Origin: Streptomyces fulvoviolaceus
GTDB lineage: Bacteria; Actinomycetota; Actinomycetes; Streptomycetales; Streptomycetaceae
Assembly (NCBI RefSeq): GCF_000718165.1
Contig: NZ_JOEY01000012.1
Coordinates: 1 to 64,000, forward strand
Direction: 5' to 3'
DNA length: 64,000 nt
Part shown: positions 14,980 to 22,996 of the stretch, one piece after another
How positions within the stretch are numbered: the first letter of the stretch is position 1
Layout: each line of letters starts with the position of its first letter
Translations under genes and position numbers: made by a program
Notes under the pieces: model-generated
Seen by the model: the letters and a program-made list of their open reading frames with translations, nothing else
Databases searched by the model: none
What the model was told of the DNA's origin: nothing

Positions 14980-16628
14980 CCGTGACGCCCTCACGGACAC
15001 CCCGGACCGACACCGGAGGTTCGGTCACCGTCCCCGCGGCCCGGACCGCCTCCGACGACACCTCCGAACTCGCCCCCGCCTCACGCAACTTCCTCGCCAA
15101 AGCCGCCCTCGTCACGGCCGTGCTCTCCATCGCCGGAGCCGTGCTCGGCCTGGTGCGCGACCAGGCGCTGGCCCGTCTCTTCGGGGCCGGGAGCGAGACG
15201 GACGCCTTCCTGGTCGCCTGGACCGTCCCGGAGTTCGCGGCCACGCTGCTCATCGAGGACGGCCTGGCCTTCGCGCTGATCCCGGCGTTCAGCCTGGCGC
15301 TGGCCCGCCGTGCGCAGGGCGCCCCCGGCGACCCGGTCCGCGCGCTGGTCGCGAGCACTCTGCCCCGTCTGTCGCTGGCCTTCGTCGCCGTGTCCGCGCT
15401 GCTCGCCGGCACGGCGCCGTACGTCGTCGAGGCCCTGGCCCCGGGCCTGCCCGACCCCGCCCTCGCCGTCGACTGCACCCGGATCACCGCGCTGTGCGTG
15501 CTGGGCTTCGGGCTCGCCGGGTACTGCAGCGCGGCACTGCGGGCACACCGGAGGTTCCTCGCCCCGGCCGCCATCTACGTGGCGTACAACACCGGCATCA
15601 TCACGGCGATGTACGTCCTCGGCGGCCACTGGGGCGTGCGCTCGGCCGCGGTCGGGGTCGCGGTGGGCGGCGGACTGATGGTGCTGGTCCAACTTCCCTC
15701 CGTCGTACGGCAGTTGCGCCGCAAGCCGGTCACACAGAAGGAGCCGGGCGACAGCACCGACCGCGCGGTGACCGTGGCCCTCGTCGCCACCGTCCTCCTC
15801 TTCGCCCTGTGCCGGCAGTCCCAGACCCTCATCGAGCGCTTCCTCGCCTCCACCCTCGACGCGGGGGCCATCTCCCACCTGAACTACGCACAGAAGATCG
15901 CCCAGATCCCGATGACGCTCTCGATGATGCTGTGCACGGTCACCTTCCCGGTGGTCGCGCGGGCCCTGGCCGACGGCGACGTCGAGCGGGCCCGCAGCCG
16001 GGTGGAGCGGGACATCGCGCTGGCGTCCTGCGTGCTGCTGCTCGGTGCGGCCACGGTGATCGCGTGCGCCCCTCAGCTCGTCGAACTCCTCTTCCAGCGG
16101 GGCGCGTTCACCGCACGGGACACGGCGGCGACGGCGGGCGTCATGCGGGTGTACGCCCTCGGACTGCTCGGCCAGACCATGACCGGCGTGCTCGTGCGGT
16201 CGTACTTCTCGGCGGGCCGTGCCTCCTGGTACCCGGTCGGCGCGATGGCCTGCGGCATCGTCGTGACCGCCTGGATCGGCGCGCTGAGCGTCACGCCCTG
16301 GGGGGTGTACGGCATCGCCGCCGCCAACGCGGCCGGCATCACCGTCACCGCTCTGGTGCTGCTGGCCGGGATGGGCCCGCGCAGCGTCCCGATCCGCACC
16401 CGGGGCGTGCTGCTGGAGCTGAGCAGGCCGCTGCGGGCGGCGGCGGTCGCGACGGTGGCGGGCGGGTTCGTCGCGAGCCGTGTCCCCGCTCCGGTTCCGG
16501 GTCTCGCGGCCGGCACGACGACCGTAGCCGCCGTCTTCGTCCTCCTCTGCTGGGCCCTGGACGCCCAGGGCTTCGCATCCGCCGTCCGTTCCGCGACCCG
16601 AAGGCTGCCGTATGCGCGTTCCCGCTGA
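14976..16628 (+). CDS. MurJ/MviN-like lipid-linked oligosaccharide flippase
   Basis: The 550-residue integral membrane protein belongs to the MOP superfamily, MurJ/MviN branch. After a 35-residue polar N-terminus come about 14 helices starting NFLAKAALVTAVLSIAGAVLG, with LVRDQALARLFGAGSETDAF, the branch signature near the first loop. Housekeeping MurJ flips lipid II; in this operon the copy more probably flips the polyprenyl-linked exopolysaccharide repeat, doing the job of Wzx. This is inferred from context. It overlaps the polymerase gene by 4 bp and the following deacetylase gene by 17 bp. Confidence 0.85.
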   Translation: MTVTPSRTPRTDTGGSVTVPAARTASDDTSELAPASRNFLAKAALVTAVLSIAGAVLGLVRDQALARLFGAGSETDAFLVAWTVPEFAATLLIEDGLAFALIPAFSLALARRAQGAPGDPVRALVASTLPRLSLAFVAVSALLAGTAPYVVEALAPGLPDPALAVDCTRITALCVLGFGLAGYCSAALRAHRRFLAPAAIYVAYNTGIITAMYVLGGHWGVRSAAVGVAVGGGLMVLVQLPSVVRQLRRKPVTQKEPGDSTDRAVTVALVATVLLFALCRQSQTLIERFLASTLDAGAISHLNYAQKIAQIPMTLSMMLCTVTFPVVARALADGDVERARSRVERDIALASCVLLLGAATVIACAPQLVELLFQRGAFTARDTAATAGVMRVYALGLLGQTMTGVLVRSYFSAGRASWYPVGAMACGIVVTAWIGALSVTPWGVYGIAAANAAGITVTALVLLAGMGPRSVPIRTRGVLLELSRPLRAAAVATVAGGFVASRVPAPVPGLAAGTTTVAAVFVLLCWALDAQGFASAVRSATRRLPYARSR

Positions 16629-17331
16629 CACCAAGGTTCCGTGGGTGGCGTTGTACCACTCCGTGGGCGACTGCTCCGACGACCCGTACCGCATCACGGT
16701 CACTCCCGAGCGGCTGGACCGGCAGCTGGCCTGGCTGACCCGGAGGGGCCTGCGTGGCGTCTCCATGGCCGAGCTGCTGGCCGCACCCACCCGCAGGGGC
16801 CTCGTCGGCCTCACCTTCGACGACGGCTACGCCGACTTCCTCACCAGCGCCCTGCCCGTCCTGCGCCGCCACGACTGCACGGCCACCCTGTTCGTGCTGC
16901 CCGGCCGGCTCGGCGGCGACAACGCCTGGGACCCGCTGGGCCCGCGCAAGCCACTCCTCACCGCCGACGGCATCCGGCAGGCCGCCGCCGAGGGCGTCGA
17001 GATCGGCTCGCACGGTCTCACCCACGTCGATCTGACGAAGGCGGACGACATCCTGCTGAAGACCGAGGTCGTCGAAAGCCGAGCCGCGCTCGAAGAGTTG
17101 ACCGGCACTCCCGTCACCGGCTTCTGCTACCCGTACGGCACGATCGACCAGCGCGCCGTCGACGCCGTGGACGAAGCCGGATACACCTACGCCTGCGCCA
17201 TCGACCCCGGCCCGGTCAACAGCCCCCTTGCCCTCCCCCGCGTCCACATCGGCCAGAACGACACCGCCGTTCGCCTCTTCCTCAAGTACCGCCTGCACCA
17301 TCTGCGCCGGCGCCCCGTCGAGGGGATCTGA
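16612..17331 (+). CDS. polysaccharide deacetylase (NodB/CE4 family)
   Basis: The 239-residue protein has the CE4 motifs in order: TFDDGY (Asp70 as base, Asp71 for metal), SHGLTHVDL (metal ligands His134 and His138) and CYPYG near 153. CE4 enzymes remove N- or O-acetyl groups from glycans. There is no signal peptide or membrane segment (it starts MRVPADTKVPWVALYHSVGD), unlike secreted peptidoglycan deacetylases, so it probably acts in the cytosol on the lipid-linked precursor. It overlaps the flippase gene by 17 bp and the next GTG follows its stop after 1 bp. Confidence 0.9.
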   Translation: MRVPADTKVPWVALYHSVGDCSDDPYRITVTPERLDRQLAWLTRRGLRGVSMAELLAAPTRRGLVGLTFDDGYADFLTSALPVLRRHDCTATLFVLPGRLGGDNAWDPLGPRKPLLTADGIRQAAAEGVEIGSHGLTHVDLTKADDILLKTEVVESRAALEELTGTPVTGFCYPYGTIDQRAVDAVDEAGYTYACAIDPGPVNSPLALPRVHIGQNDTAVRLFLKYRLHHLRRRPVEGI

Positions 17332-17332
17332 G

Positions 17333-18487
17333 GTGAAGGCCCTCCACGTCATCACCGGCCTCGGCGTCGGCGGCGCCGAGCAGCAACTGCGGCTGCTGCT
17401 CCGGAACTTGCCCGTCGACTGCGACGTCGTGACGCTCACCAACCCGGGCGCGGTCGCCGACGGGCTGGTCGCCGACGGCATCCGGGTCGTCCACCTGGGC
17501 ATGGCCGGCAACCGCGACCTGGCAGCGCTCCCCCGCCTGGTCCGGCTCATCCGCTCCGGCGGCTACGACCTCGTCCACACCCACCTCTACCGAGCCTGCG
17601 TCTACGGCCGGCTCGCCGCGCGTCTCGCGGGGGTCCGGGCGATCGTCGCCACCGAACACTCCCTGGGCGACTCGCAGATGGAGGGCCGGAGGCTGACCCG
17701 GGGGGTCCGCGGGCTCTACCTCGCGAGCGAGCGCCTGGGCCGCGCCACGGTCGCCGTCTCCCCCACGGTCGCCGACCGCCTGGAGCGCTGGGGCGTGCCC
17801 GCCCCGCGCATCGAGGTCGTCCCGAACGGCATCGACCTGTCCCGCTTCCGCTTCGACCCGGTGCAGCGTCTGCGCACCCGCCAGCGGCTGGGCCTGCCGG
17901 AGACGGCGTACGTCGTCGGCGGCATCGGCCGTCTCGCGGCGGGCAAGCGGTTCGATGTCCTGATCCAAGCTCTCGCCCAACTCCCCTCGGACTACTGGCT
18001 GTTGCTGGTCGGCGGCGGCCCGCAGGAGAGCGTCCTGCGCCGCACCGCGCACGAGGCCGGTGTCGCGGACCGCGTCCTGTTCACCGGCGAACGTCCCTAC
18101 CTGCCGGACGGCTCCCCGGGACCGGACCTCCCCTCGCTCGCCTCCGCGATGGATCTGCTCGCCTCCCCGTCCCCCGAGGAGGCCTTCGGCCTCGCGGCCG
18201 TGGAGGCGCTGGCGGCCGGGCTGCCCGTGCTCTACGCCTCGTGCCCGGCGATCGAGGACCTGCCTCCGCAGGCCGCGTCCGCCGCGCGCCGCGTCCAGGG
18301 CGGCCCCGAGGCGTTCGCCCACGCCATTGCGGCCTTCAAAAGCCAAGGCCCGGCCCCACGCACCGCGCCCGACGCCGCGCACCACTACAGCATCACCCGC
18401 AGTGCCGCACAGCTGATGGACGTCTACGCGGCCGCGGTGGCCGCCCGTTCCGCGTCCCCGTCACCCCAGGGAGCACCTTCCTCATGA
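17333..18487 (+). CDS. GT4-family glycosyltransferase, second of the locus
   Basis: The 384-residue GT-B enzyme begins VKALHVITGLGVGGAEQQL, the glycine-rich loop of GT4 enzymes. It continues with ATEHSLG, VVPNGIDLSRF, GGIGRLAAGKRFDVLI, LLLVGGGPQESVL and SPEEAFGLAAVEALAAGLPV; the E-x7-E pair is EAFGLAAVE. It should extend the repeat unit in the cytosol. The GTG start at 17333 is 1 bp past the deacetylase stop with GAGGGGATCTGAG as weak site; its stop overlaps the next ATG (ATGA). Confidence 0.9.
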   Translation: MKALHVITGLGVGGAEQQLRLLLRNLPVDCDVVTLTNPGAVADGLVADGIRVVHLGMAGNRDLAALPRLVRLIRSGGYDLVHTHLYRACVYGRLAARLAGVRAIVATEHSLGDSQMEGRRLTRGVRGLYLASERLGRATVAVSPTVADRLERWGVPAPRIEVVPNGIDLSRFRFDPVQRLRTRQRLGLPETAYVVGGIGRLAAGKRFDVLIQALAQLPSDYWLLLVGGGPQESVLRRTAHEAGVADRVLFTGERPYLPDGSPGPDLPSLASAMDLLASPSPEEAFGLAAVEALAAGLPVLYASCPAIEDLPPQAASAARRVQGGPEAFAHAIAAFKSQGPAPRTAPDAAHHYSITRSAAQLMDVYAAAVAARSASPSPQGAPSS

Positions 18488-19146
18488 CCTCCGTGACCTC
18501 CATGGCCGAGACCCCCACCGGACCACGCCGCCCGGCCCGCCTCAGAGCCCTCCCGGCCTGGTCCCTCATCGCGGCCGGCGCCCTGGCCGGCGGACTGCTC
18601 GGCGGTGTGTACGGCCTCGCCAAGCCGCCGACCTACACGGCCACGAGCTACGTCGTCGCCGTACCGACCGAGAAGTCCGACCCGGCGTCCGCGCTCGGCT
18701 TCGCGCAGGCCTACGGCCGGGTCGCCACCCAGCTCGCGGTGCTCGGGGACGCGCAGGTGTGGACGGGCGTACCGGTCAAGACGCTCAAGTCCGGTGTGCA
18801 GGCGGCGACTTCGCCGGACGCGCCGATGGTCTCGATCACGGCCACCTCATCGCGCCCCGACCTCGCCGCCGACATGGCCAACGCCGTCTCCCGCGCGCTG
18901 ACCCGGCACGCCAACGACACCAAGGACGCCACCCACGTCGAGCTCCAGCAGTTCGCCCGCGCCACCAAGCCCACCGAGCCGTCCTCGGCCTCGTCGACGG
19001 TGACGGGTCTGGTGGGGGCGAGCGCGGGCGGCCTGCTCGGCGGCCTTGTCCTGCTGGCCCGACCGCGCCGGACCACCGAGGAGCCGGGACGCCCGGCCTC
19101 CGTGCCGGGTCCGGCCGTCGCCGCCGACGCGCACGGTCAGCTGTGA
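18484..19146 (+). CDS. Wzz/CapA-type chain-length determinant-like membrane protein
   Basis: The 220-residue protein has two membrane helices (about 28-48 and 175-197) flanking an extracellular domain with YTATSYVVAVPTEKSDPASA, the typical entry of Wzz-type polysaccharide co-polymerases. A Pro-rich cytosolic tail follows (RPRRTTEEPG). No tyrosine kinase domain or tyrosine cluster is attached, and none is found nearby. In the family such proteins set polymer length together with the polymerase. A second ATG (MAETP, seven codons in) is an alternative start. It overlaps both neighbours by 4 bp. Confidence 0.75.
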   Translation: MTSVTSMAETPTGPRRPARLRALPAWSLIAAGALAGGLLGGVYGLAKPPTYTATSYVVAVPTEKSDPASALGFAQAYGRVATQLAVLGDAQVWTGVPVKTLKSGVQAATSPDAPMVSITATSSRPDLAADMANAVSRALTRHANDTKDATHVELQQFARATKPTEPSSASSTVTGLVGASAGGLLGGLVLLARPRRTTEEPGRPASVPGPAVAADAHGQL

Positions 19147-20264
19147 CGTACACGACCCACCTCGTCACAGAAGAGCGGGAGTTCGCCGAACTCGCCTCCG
19201 AATGGGGGCAGTTGTACCGCCGCTGCGAGGCTGCAACCCCGTTCCAGAGCCATGCCTGGCTGCACTCCTGGTGGCTCTCGTACGGCAGACGCGGCCGCCT
19301 GCGGCTGGTGGTGGTCCGGCACGAGGGCGAGCTCGTCGCCGCCGCACCGCTCATGCGCGTGGGCAGTCCGGTGCCCTCGCTCGTGCCGCTCGGCGGGGCG
19401 ATCTCCGACTACGGGGACGTCCTGCTGGACGACGAACGCGGCGAGGAGGCGGTGGCCGCGCTCACCGAGGGCCTCGCCTCGGCGGCCCGCACCGCGCTGA
19501 TCGACTTCCGCGAGGTGCGGCCCGGCGGTGCGGCCGAGCGGGTCTACGACCACTGGCGCGGGCCCCGGCGCCGCGTGGGCGACTCGATGTGCCTGGAGCT
19601 GCCCGCCGTACCCATGGACGAACTGGTAGCCCGGCTCCCGTCGACGAAGGCCCAGCAGCGCGTCCGCGCCAAGCTGCGCAAGCTGACCTCACTCGGGGTC
19701 GAGCGTCAGGTCGTACAGCCGGACGAGGTGGACAAGGCACTGCGGCGGCTCATCGAGCTGCACCAACTGCAGTGGCAGGGACGGAAGGTGACGTCCGAGC
19801 ATCTGCGCCCGCGGTTCTGCGACCACCTGGTGCGCTCGGTCGGCCCGATGGTGCGCTCCGGGGACGCGGTCGTCACCGAGTTCCGGCTGGACGACGACGT
19901 GGTGGCCGTGGACCTGACGCTGCTGTCGCGGCGCCTGGCGGGCGGCTACCTGTACGGCGCCCATCCACGGCTGCGGGAACGCAAGGCGGACGTGGCGGTG
20001 ATGCTGCTCGACGCCTGCGCCGAGCACACCCGCGAGGGCGGGCGCGGCACGCTGAGCCTGCTGCGCGGCAACGAGCCGTACAAGCAGCACTGGCGCCCCG
20101 AACCGGTCGTCAACCAGCGGCTGCTGCTGGCCCGGCGGCGCACGGCCCCGCTGCTGTCGGCGGTCGTCTGCGACGTGGCCGCCCGGCGGCGGGGCAAGGA
20201 AGTCCTGCTCCACTGGAAAGGGTGGCGGGACCGGAGGGAGCGCGACAGTGGCGGCAGGCCCTGA
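19143..20264 (+). CDS. GNAT/FemAB-fold acyltransferase (BcsL/CelD-like)
   Basis: The 373-residue cytosolic protein fits the acetyltransferase family once named CelD/BcsL (PF13480). It shows TPFQSHAWLHSWWLSYG near 35-51, LRLVVVRHEGELVAAAPL, KRVRAKLRKL-like basic region at about 185, and a C-terminal GYLYGAHPRLRERKADVAVMLLDA typical of the fold. These proteins acylate sugars of exopolysaccharides such as cellulose or hybrid glycans. With the deacetylase upstream, the locus could tune the acyl pattern of its polymer. GTG start overlaps the previous stop by 4 bp. It is the last gene of the operon and ends in a strong hairpin. Confidence 0.75.
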   Translation: MTYTTHLVTEEREFAELASEWGQLYRRCEAATPFQSHAWLHSWWLSYGRRGRLRLVVVRHEGELVAAAPLMRVGSPVPSLVPLGGAISDYGDVLLDDERGEEAVAALTEGLASAARTALIDFREVRPGGAAERVYDHWRGPRRRVGDSMCLELPAVPMDELVARLPSTKAQQRVRAKLRKLTSLGVERQVVQPDEVDKALRRLIELHQLQWQGRKVTSEHLRPRFCDHLVRSVGPMVRSGDAVVTEFRLDDDVVAVDLTLLSRRLAGGYLYGAHPRLRERKADVAVMLLDACAEHTREGGRGTLSLLRGNEPYKQHWRPEPVVNQRLLLARRRTAPLLSAVVCDVAARRRGKEVLLHWKGWRDRRERDSGGRP

Positions 20265-20280
20265 GGGGGCCTGCCGCCAC
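20248..20280. terminator. terminator at the end of the exopolysaccharide operon
   Basis: GTGGCGGCAGGCC (20248-20260) and GGCCTGCCGCCAC (20268-20280) form a perfect 13-bp stem with a 7-nt loop. It overlaps the last codons and stop of the 19143 gene and lies 13 bp from the stop of the convergent gene. No T-run on the plus side. Confidence 0.7.
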
Positions 20281-20292
20281 CACCGGGGGGAA

Positions 20293-21555
20293 CTAGCGGT
20301 TGCGCGAGAACCAGTCGAAGCGCAGGCACAGCTTCCCGCCGAGCCAGTACTCCACCCACTCACCCAGGTCCAGCGGCGAGCAGTTGGGCGGCGTGGTCGG
20401 GGTCGTGGGCTTCGTCGGCTCCGGGGTCGGGGCGTCGGTGCGGCCGAAGAGCACGGACCGGTAGACCTCGGACGCCTTGGGGTTGTCCTCGCACTGCCAC
20501 ACGCCGTGCGGGCAGTAGTCGGTCAGCGTGTTGTACAGCGGCTTGTGCTCGTCCATCCAGGCGAGCATGCGCCGCATGTACTCGGCGTTGTCGCCGTTGC
20601 GGAAGAGCCCCCATTCGGGATACGAAATGGGCTTGCCGTGGGATTTGGCGAAGTCCACGTGTTCCTGAAGGCCATAGGGCTCTTTGATCTGTTCGTCGAA
20701 CGTCCGCCCGGTCGGCTGGTCGTAGGAATCCATGCCGATGATGTCGACGGTGTCGTCCCCCGGATAGCACTGGGTCCAGGGAATGGCGTCCCGGCCACGG
20801 GTCGGGGTGAAGTCGAACTTGAATTTCTGGCCCGGCACCGCACGCATGGTGGTGACGATCCTGTTCCAGTACGTCTTCCAGGCTTCCGGGTCCGGGCCGC
20901 AGCGATGGGTGTACGTGATGCCGTTCATCTCCCAGCCGAGCACGATCACCGTGTCCGGGGCCTTCAGCTCGACCAGGCGTTCGGCCAGGCGGCGGAAGTG
21001 CTGATCGAACTGGCCGGCCGCGCCCTGCCGCAGCAACAGCCGCACCTGGGCGTCGGAGAGGCGCTCCTCGTTGCGCTCCAGCATGGGGACATTGAGGACG
21101 AGCATCCGGTCGTCCCGCTCGTTGCGCCAGTCCGCCCACATGTCGAGGAAGCCGGGCGCGCCCTCGATGTTGCTCCAGCGGTCGCCGGGCAGATAGGTGT
21201 GGCCGACGCGCAGTTCGGCGCCGCCCAGCCAGCGGCTGAGGTCGGCGATGCGGGACACGCCCCGGGCGCCGTAGTCGAGGTAGGCGCCGAAGGCGGGGGC
21301 CTCCGGCGCGGGCTTCACAGGGTCCGTGGCAGGCGCCGGCTTGGTCGTCGGCTGCGTCGTCGGCCGGTCCGGGACGGCCGGGGCCATGGGGGTCGCCGGG
21401 ACGGGCGTAGCCGCGGTCGTCGGAGCGGGAGGATCGTCGACCCGCACCACCCCCGCGGCGACGCCCGGACCCGACGCCAGGGCGGCCGACGCGGCGACCG
21501 TCGCCGCGATGAACGCCAGCCGTCCGGTGCGGGCCCGTCGCTGCTGTGAGTCCAT
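20293..21555 (-). CDS. secreted GH26-like glycoside hydrolase
   Basis: The 420-residue protein has a signal peptide (hydrophobic 13-34), a Thr/Pro linker (42-86) and one catalytic domain (about 88-375). That domain has the clan GH-A pattern of GH26: GWEMNG with Glu209 as likely acid/base and SYPEWGL with Glu314 as likely nucleophile, plus IIGMDSYD before the latter. GH26 enzymes cut beta-mannan, xylan or mixed glucans. A second Thr/Pro linker (376-390) leads to a 30-residue tail with Cys392 and Cys410 and the words GEWVEYWLGGKLCLRF. GAAGGAG precedes the ATG at 21555. Placed convergent to the exopolysaccharide operon, it may trim that polymer. Confidence 0.85.
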   Translation of the reverse strand: MDSQQRRARTGRLAFIAATVAASAALASGPGVAAGVVRVDDPPAPTTAATPVPATPMAPAVPDRPTTQPTTKPAPATDPVKPAPEAPAFGAYLDYGARGVSRIADLSRWLGGAELRVGHTYLPGDRWSNIEGAPGFLDMWADWRNERDDRMLVLNVPMLERNEERLSDAQVRLLLRQGAAGQFDQHFRRLAERLVELKAPDTVIVLGWEMNGITYTHRCGPDPEAWKTYWNRIVTTMRAVPGQKFKFDFTPTRGRDAIPWTQCYPGDDTVDIIGMDSYDQPTGRTFDEQIKEPYGLQEHVDFAKSHGKPISYPEWGLFRNGDNAEYMRRMLAWMDEHKPLYNTLTDYCPHGVWQCEDNPKASEVYRSVLFGRTDAPTPEPTKPTTPTTPPNCSPLDLGEWVEYWLGGKLCLRFDWFSRNR

Positions 21556-21623
21556 GCCTGCTCCTTCCTCCACTCTCGCGCTGCGCACTGCCGAGTTACC
21601 GACACCGATAACTGACACTCAGT

Positions 21624-21635
21624 CATATCAATATG
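21624..21635. promoter_or_regulatory. AT-rich palindrome between GH26-like and ATP-grasp genes
   Basis: CATATCAATATG (CATAT-CA-ATATG) lies in the 154-bp divergent gap, in the only AT-rich stretch. It could be a shared operator or part of a promoter. Support is the symmetry alone. Confidence 0.35.
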
Positions 21636-21709
21636 AATTCCGCCACCGTGCCTGCGTCTTTCGAGTGCTCCGATCGCCCGCACGAGTGAAACGACCGAAG
21701 GAAAATGTC

Positions 21710-22996
21710 GTGTCGCTGTTCGACACCCGAGTTCCCGCCGTGCTGCTGCGGATCGACCGGAATCCCTTTCACCACGGCACGCTGGGAGCCGTCCGTTCGC
21801 TCGGCAGAGCGGGCGTGGACGTGCACGTGGTCGCCGACTGCACGGGAAGTCCGGTCCGCAACTCCCGCTTCGTACGGCAGCTGCACCCCCCGCCGCCCCC
21901 GGGCGCCTCGCCGGGCGACATCGCCGCCGTGCTGCGCCGGGTGGCCGCCCGGATCGCGCGTCCCGCCGTACTGATCCCGATGGACGACGCGAGTGCCCTC
22001 GCGGTCGGCCGGCTGCGCGAGGAACTGGCCCCCGCCTATCTGCTGCCGCAGCAGCCCGACGCGCTGCCCGAACGCGTGGCCGACAAGGCGGAACTGGCCG
22101 AGGTGTGCGCGGCGGCGGGCGTTCCGCACCCGGTGACGCTGGTCCCGGACAGCCCCGAACGGGCCGCCGCCGCGGCCTGGCGCCTGGGCCTGCCGGTGGT
22201 GGCGAAGTGGAGCCGCCCATGGCTGCTGCCGACGGGCAGCGGGCTGCGCAGCACGGTCGTCGTGCGCTCCCCCCAGGAGGCCCGCGAGCTCTACGACCGC
22301 TCCGAGGAGGCGGGCAGCCGGCTGCTGCTCCAGGAGTACCTGCCGCCGGGGCCCGACGGCGACTGGTTCTTCCACGGGTACGCCGACCGCTCCGGCGCCG
22401 TGCGCGCGGGCGGCCCCGGCGTCAAGGAACAGGCCTGGCCACGCGGCGCGGGCCTGACGGCGGTGGGCCGCTGGGCGCCCAACCCGCAGGTGCAGGCGCT
22501 CGCCGAACGGCTGGCCGGGGAGCTGGGCTACCGCGGCATCCTCGACCTCGACTTCCGCCGCTGCGGCACGACGGGCGGCTATCACCTGCTCGACTTCAAC
22601 CCGCGCCCCGGCGCCCAGTTCCGGCTCTTCACCGACTCCGCGGGCCTGGACGTCGTACGCGCGCTGCACCTGGACCTGACCCACCGTCCGCTGCCGGACG
22701 GGGTGCCGCTGCCCGGGCGGGCCTTCGTGGTGGAGAACTACGCGCCGCTCACCGCACTGCGCCCGGCCGCCCCCGGCGGGCGCGAACTGGCCTGGCACGC
22801 GAGCGACGACCGGGCGCCCGGCTGGGCGATGTGGGGCCTGTGGTGCCGCCATGTGTCCCGGCGCCTGCTCGACCGTCTGCGGGGAGTGCGCGCACGGCCC
22901 GGGCACGAGGCACGCGCGCGTGTCGTGCGCCAGGCGGCCGTGCCCGCCCCTTCTTCGACACATCTGTCCGACGACGAGAAAGCGAGCAGCTGCTGA
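21710..22996 (+). CDS. ATP-grasp ligase-like protein
   Basis: The 428-residue protein has an ATP-grasp fold: an N-terminal Rossmann-like part (AVLLRIDRNPFHHGTLGAVR, 9-28), a lid segment (ADKAELAEVCAAAGVPHPVT at about 128), GLPVVAKWSRPW (ATP-binding lysine) and the metal-binding end LDLDFRRC ... YHLLDFNPRPGAQF. ATP-grasp enzymes join a carboxylate to an amine or thiol through an acyl phosphate. It resembles the carboxylate-amine ligase branch found in many actinomycete clusters; the substrates are unknown. GTG at 21710 is chosen because GAAGGA sits 7 bp before it. Its TGA shares a base with the ATG of the flavoprotein gene, so the two are coupled. Confidence 0.8.
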   Translation: MSLFDTRVPAVLLRIDRNPFHHGTLGAVRSLGRAGVDVHVVADCTGSPVRNSRFVRQLHPPPPPGASPGDIAAVLRRVAARIARPAVLIPMDDASALAVGRLREELAPAYLLPQQPDALPERVADKAELAEVCAAAGVPHPVTLVPDSPERAAAAAWRLGLPVVAKWSRPWLLPTGSGLRSTVVVRSPQEARELYDRSEEAGSRLLLQEYLPPGPDGDWFFHGYADRSGAVRAGGPGVKEQAWPRGAGLTAVGRWAPNPQVQALAERLAGELGYRGILDLDFRRCGTTGGYHLLDFNPRPGAQFRLFTDSAGLDVVRALHLDLTHRPLPDGVPLPGRAFVVENYAPLTALRPAAPGGRELAWHASDDRAPGWAMWGLWCRHVSRRLLDRLRGVRARPGHEARARVVRQAAVPAPSSTHLSDDEKASSC

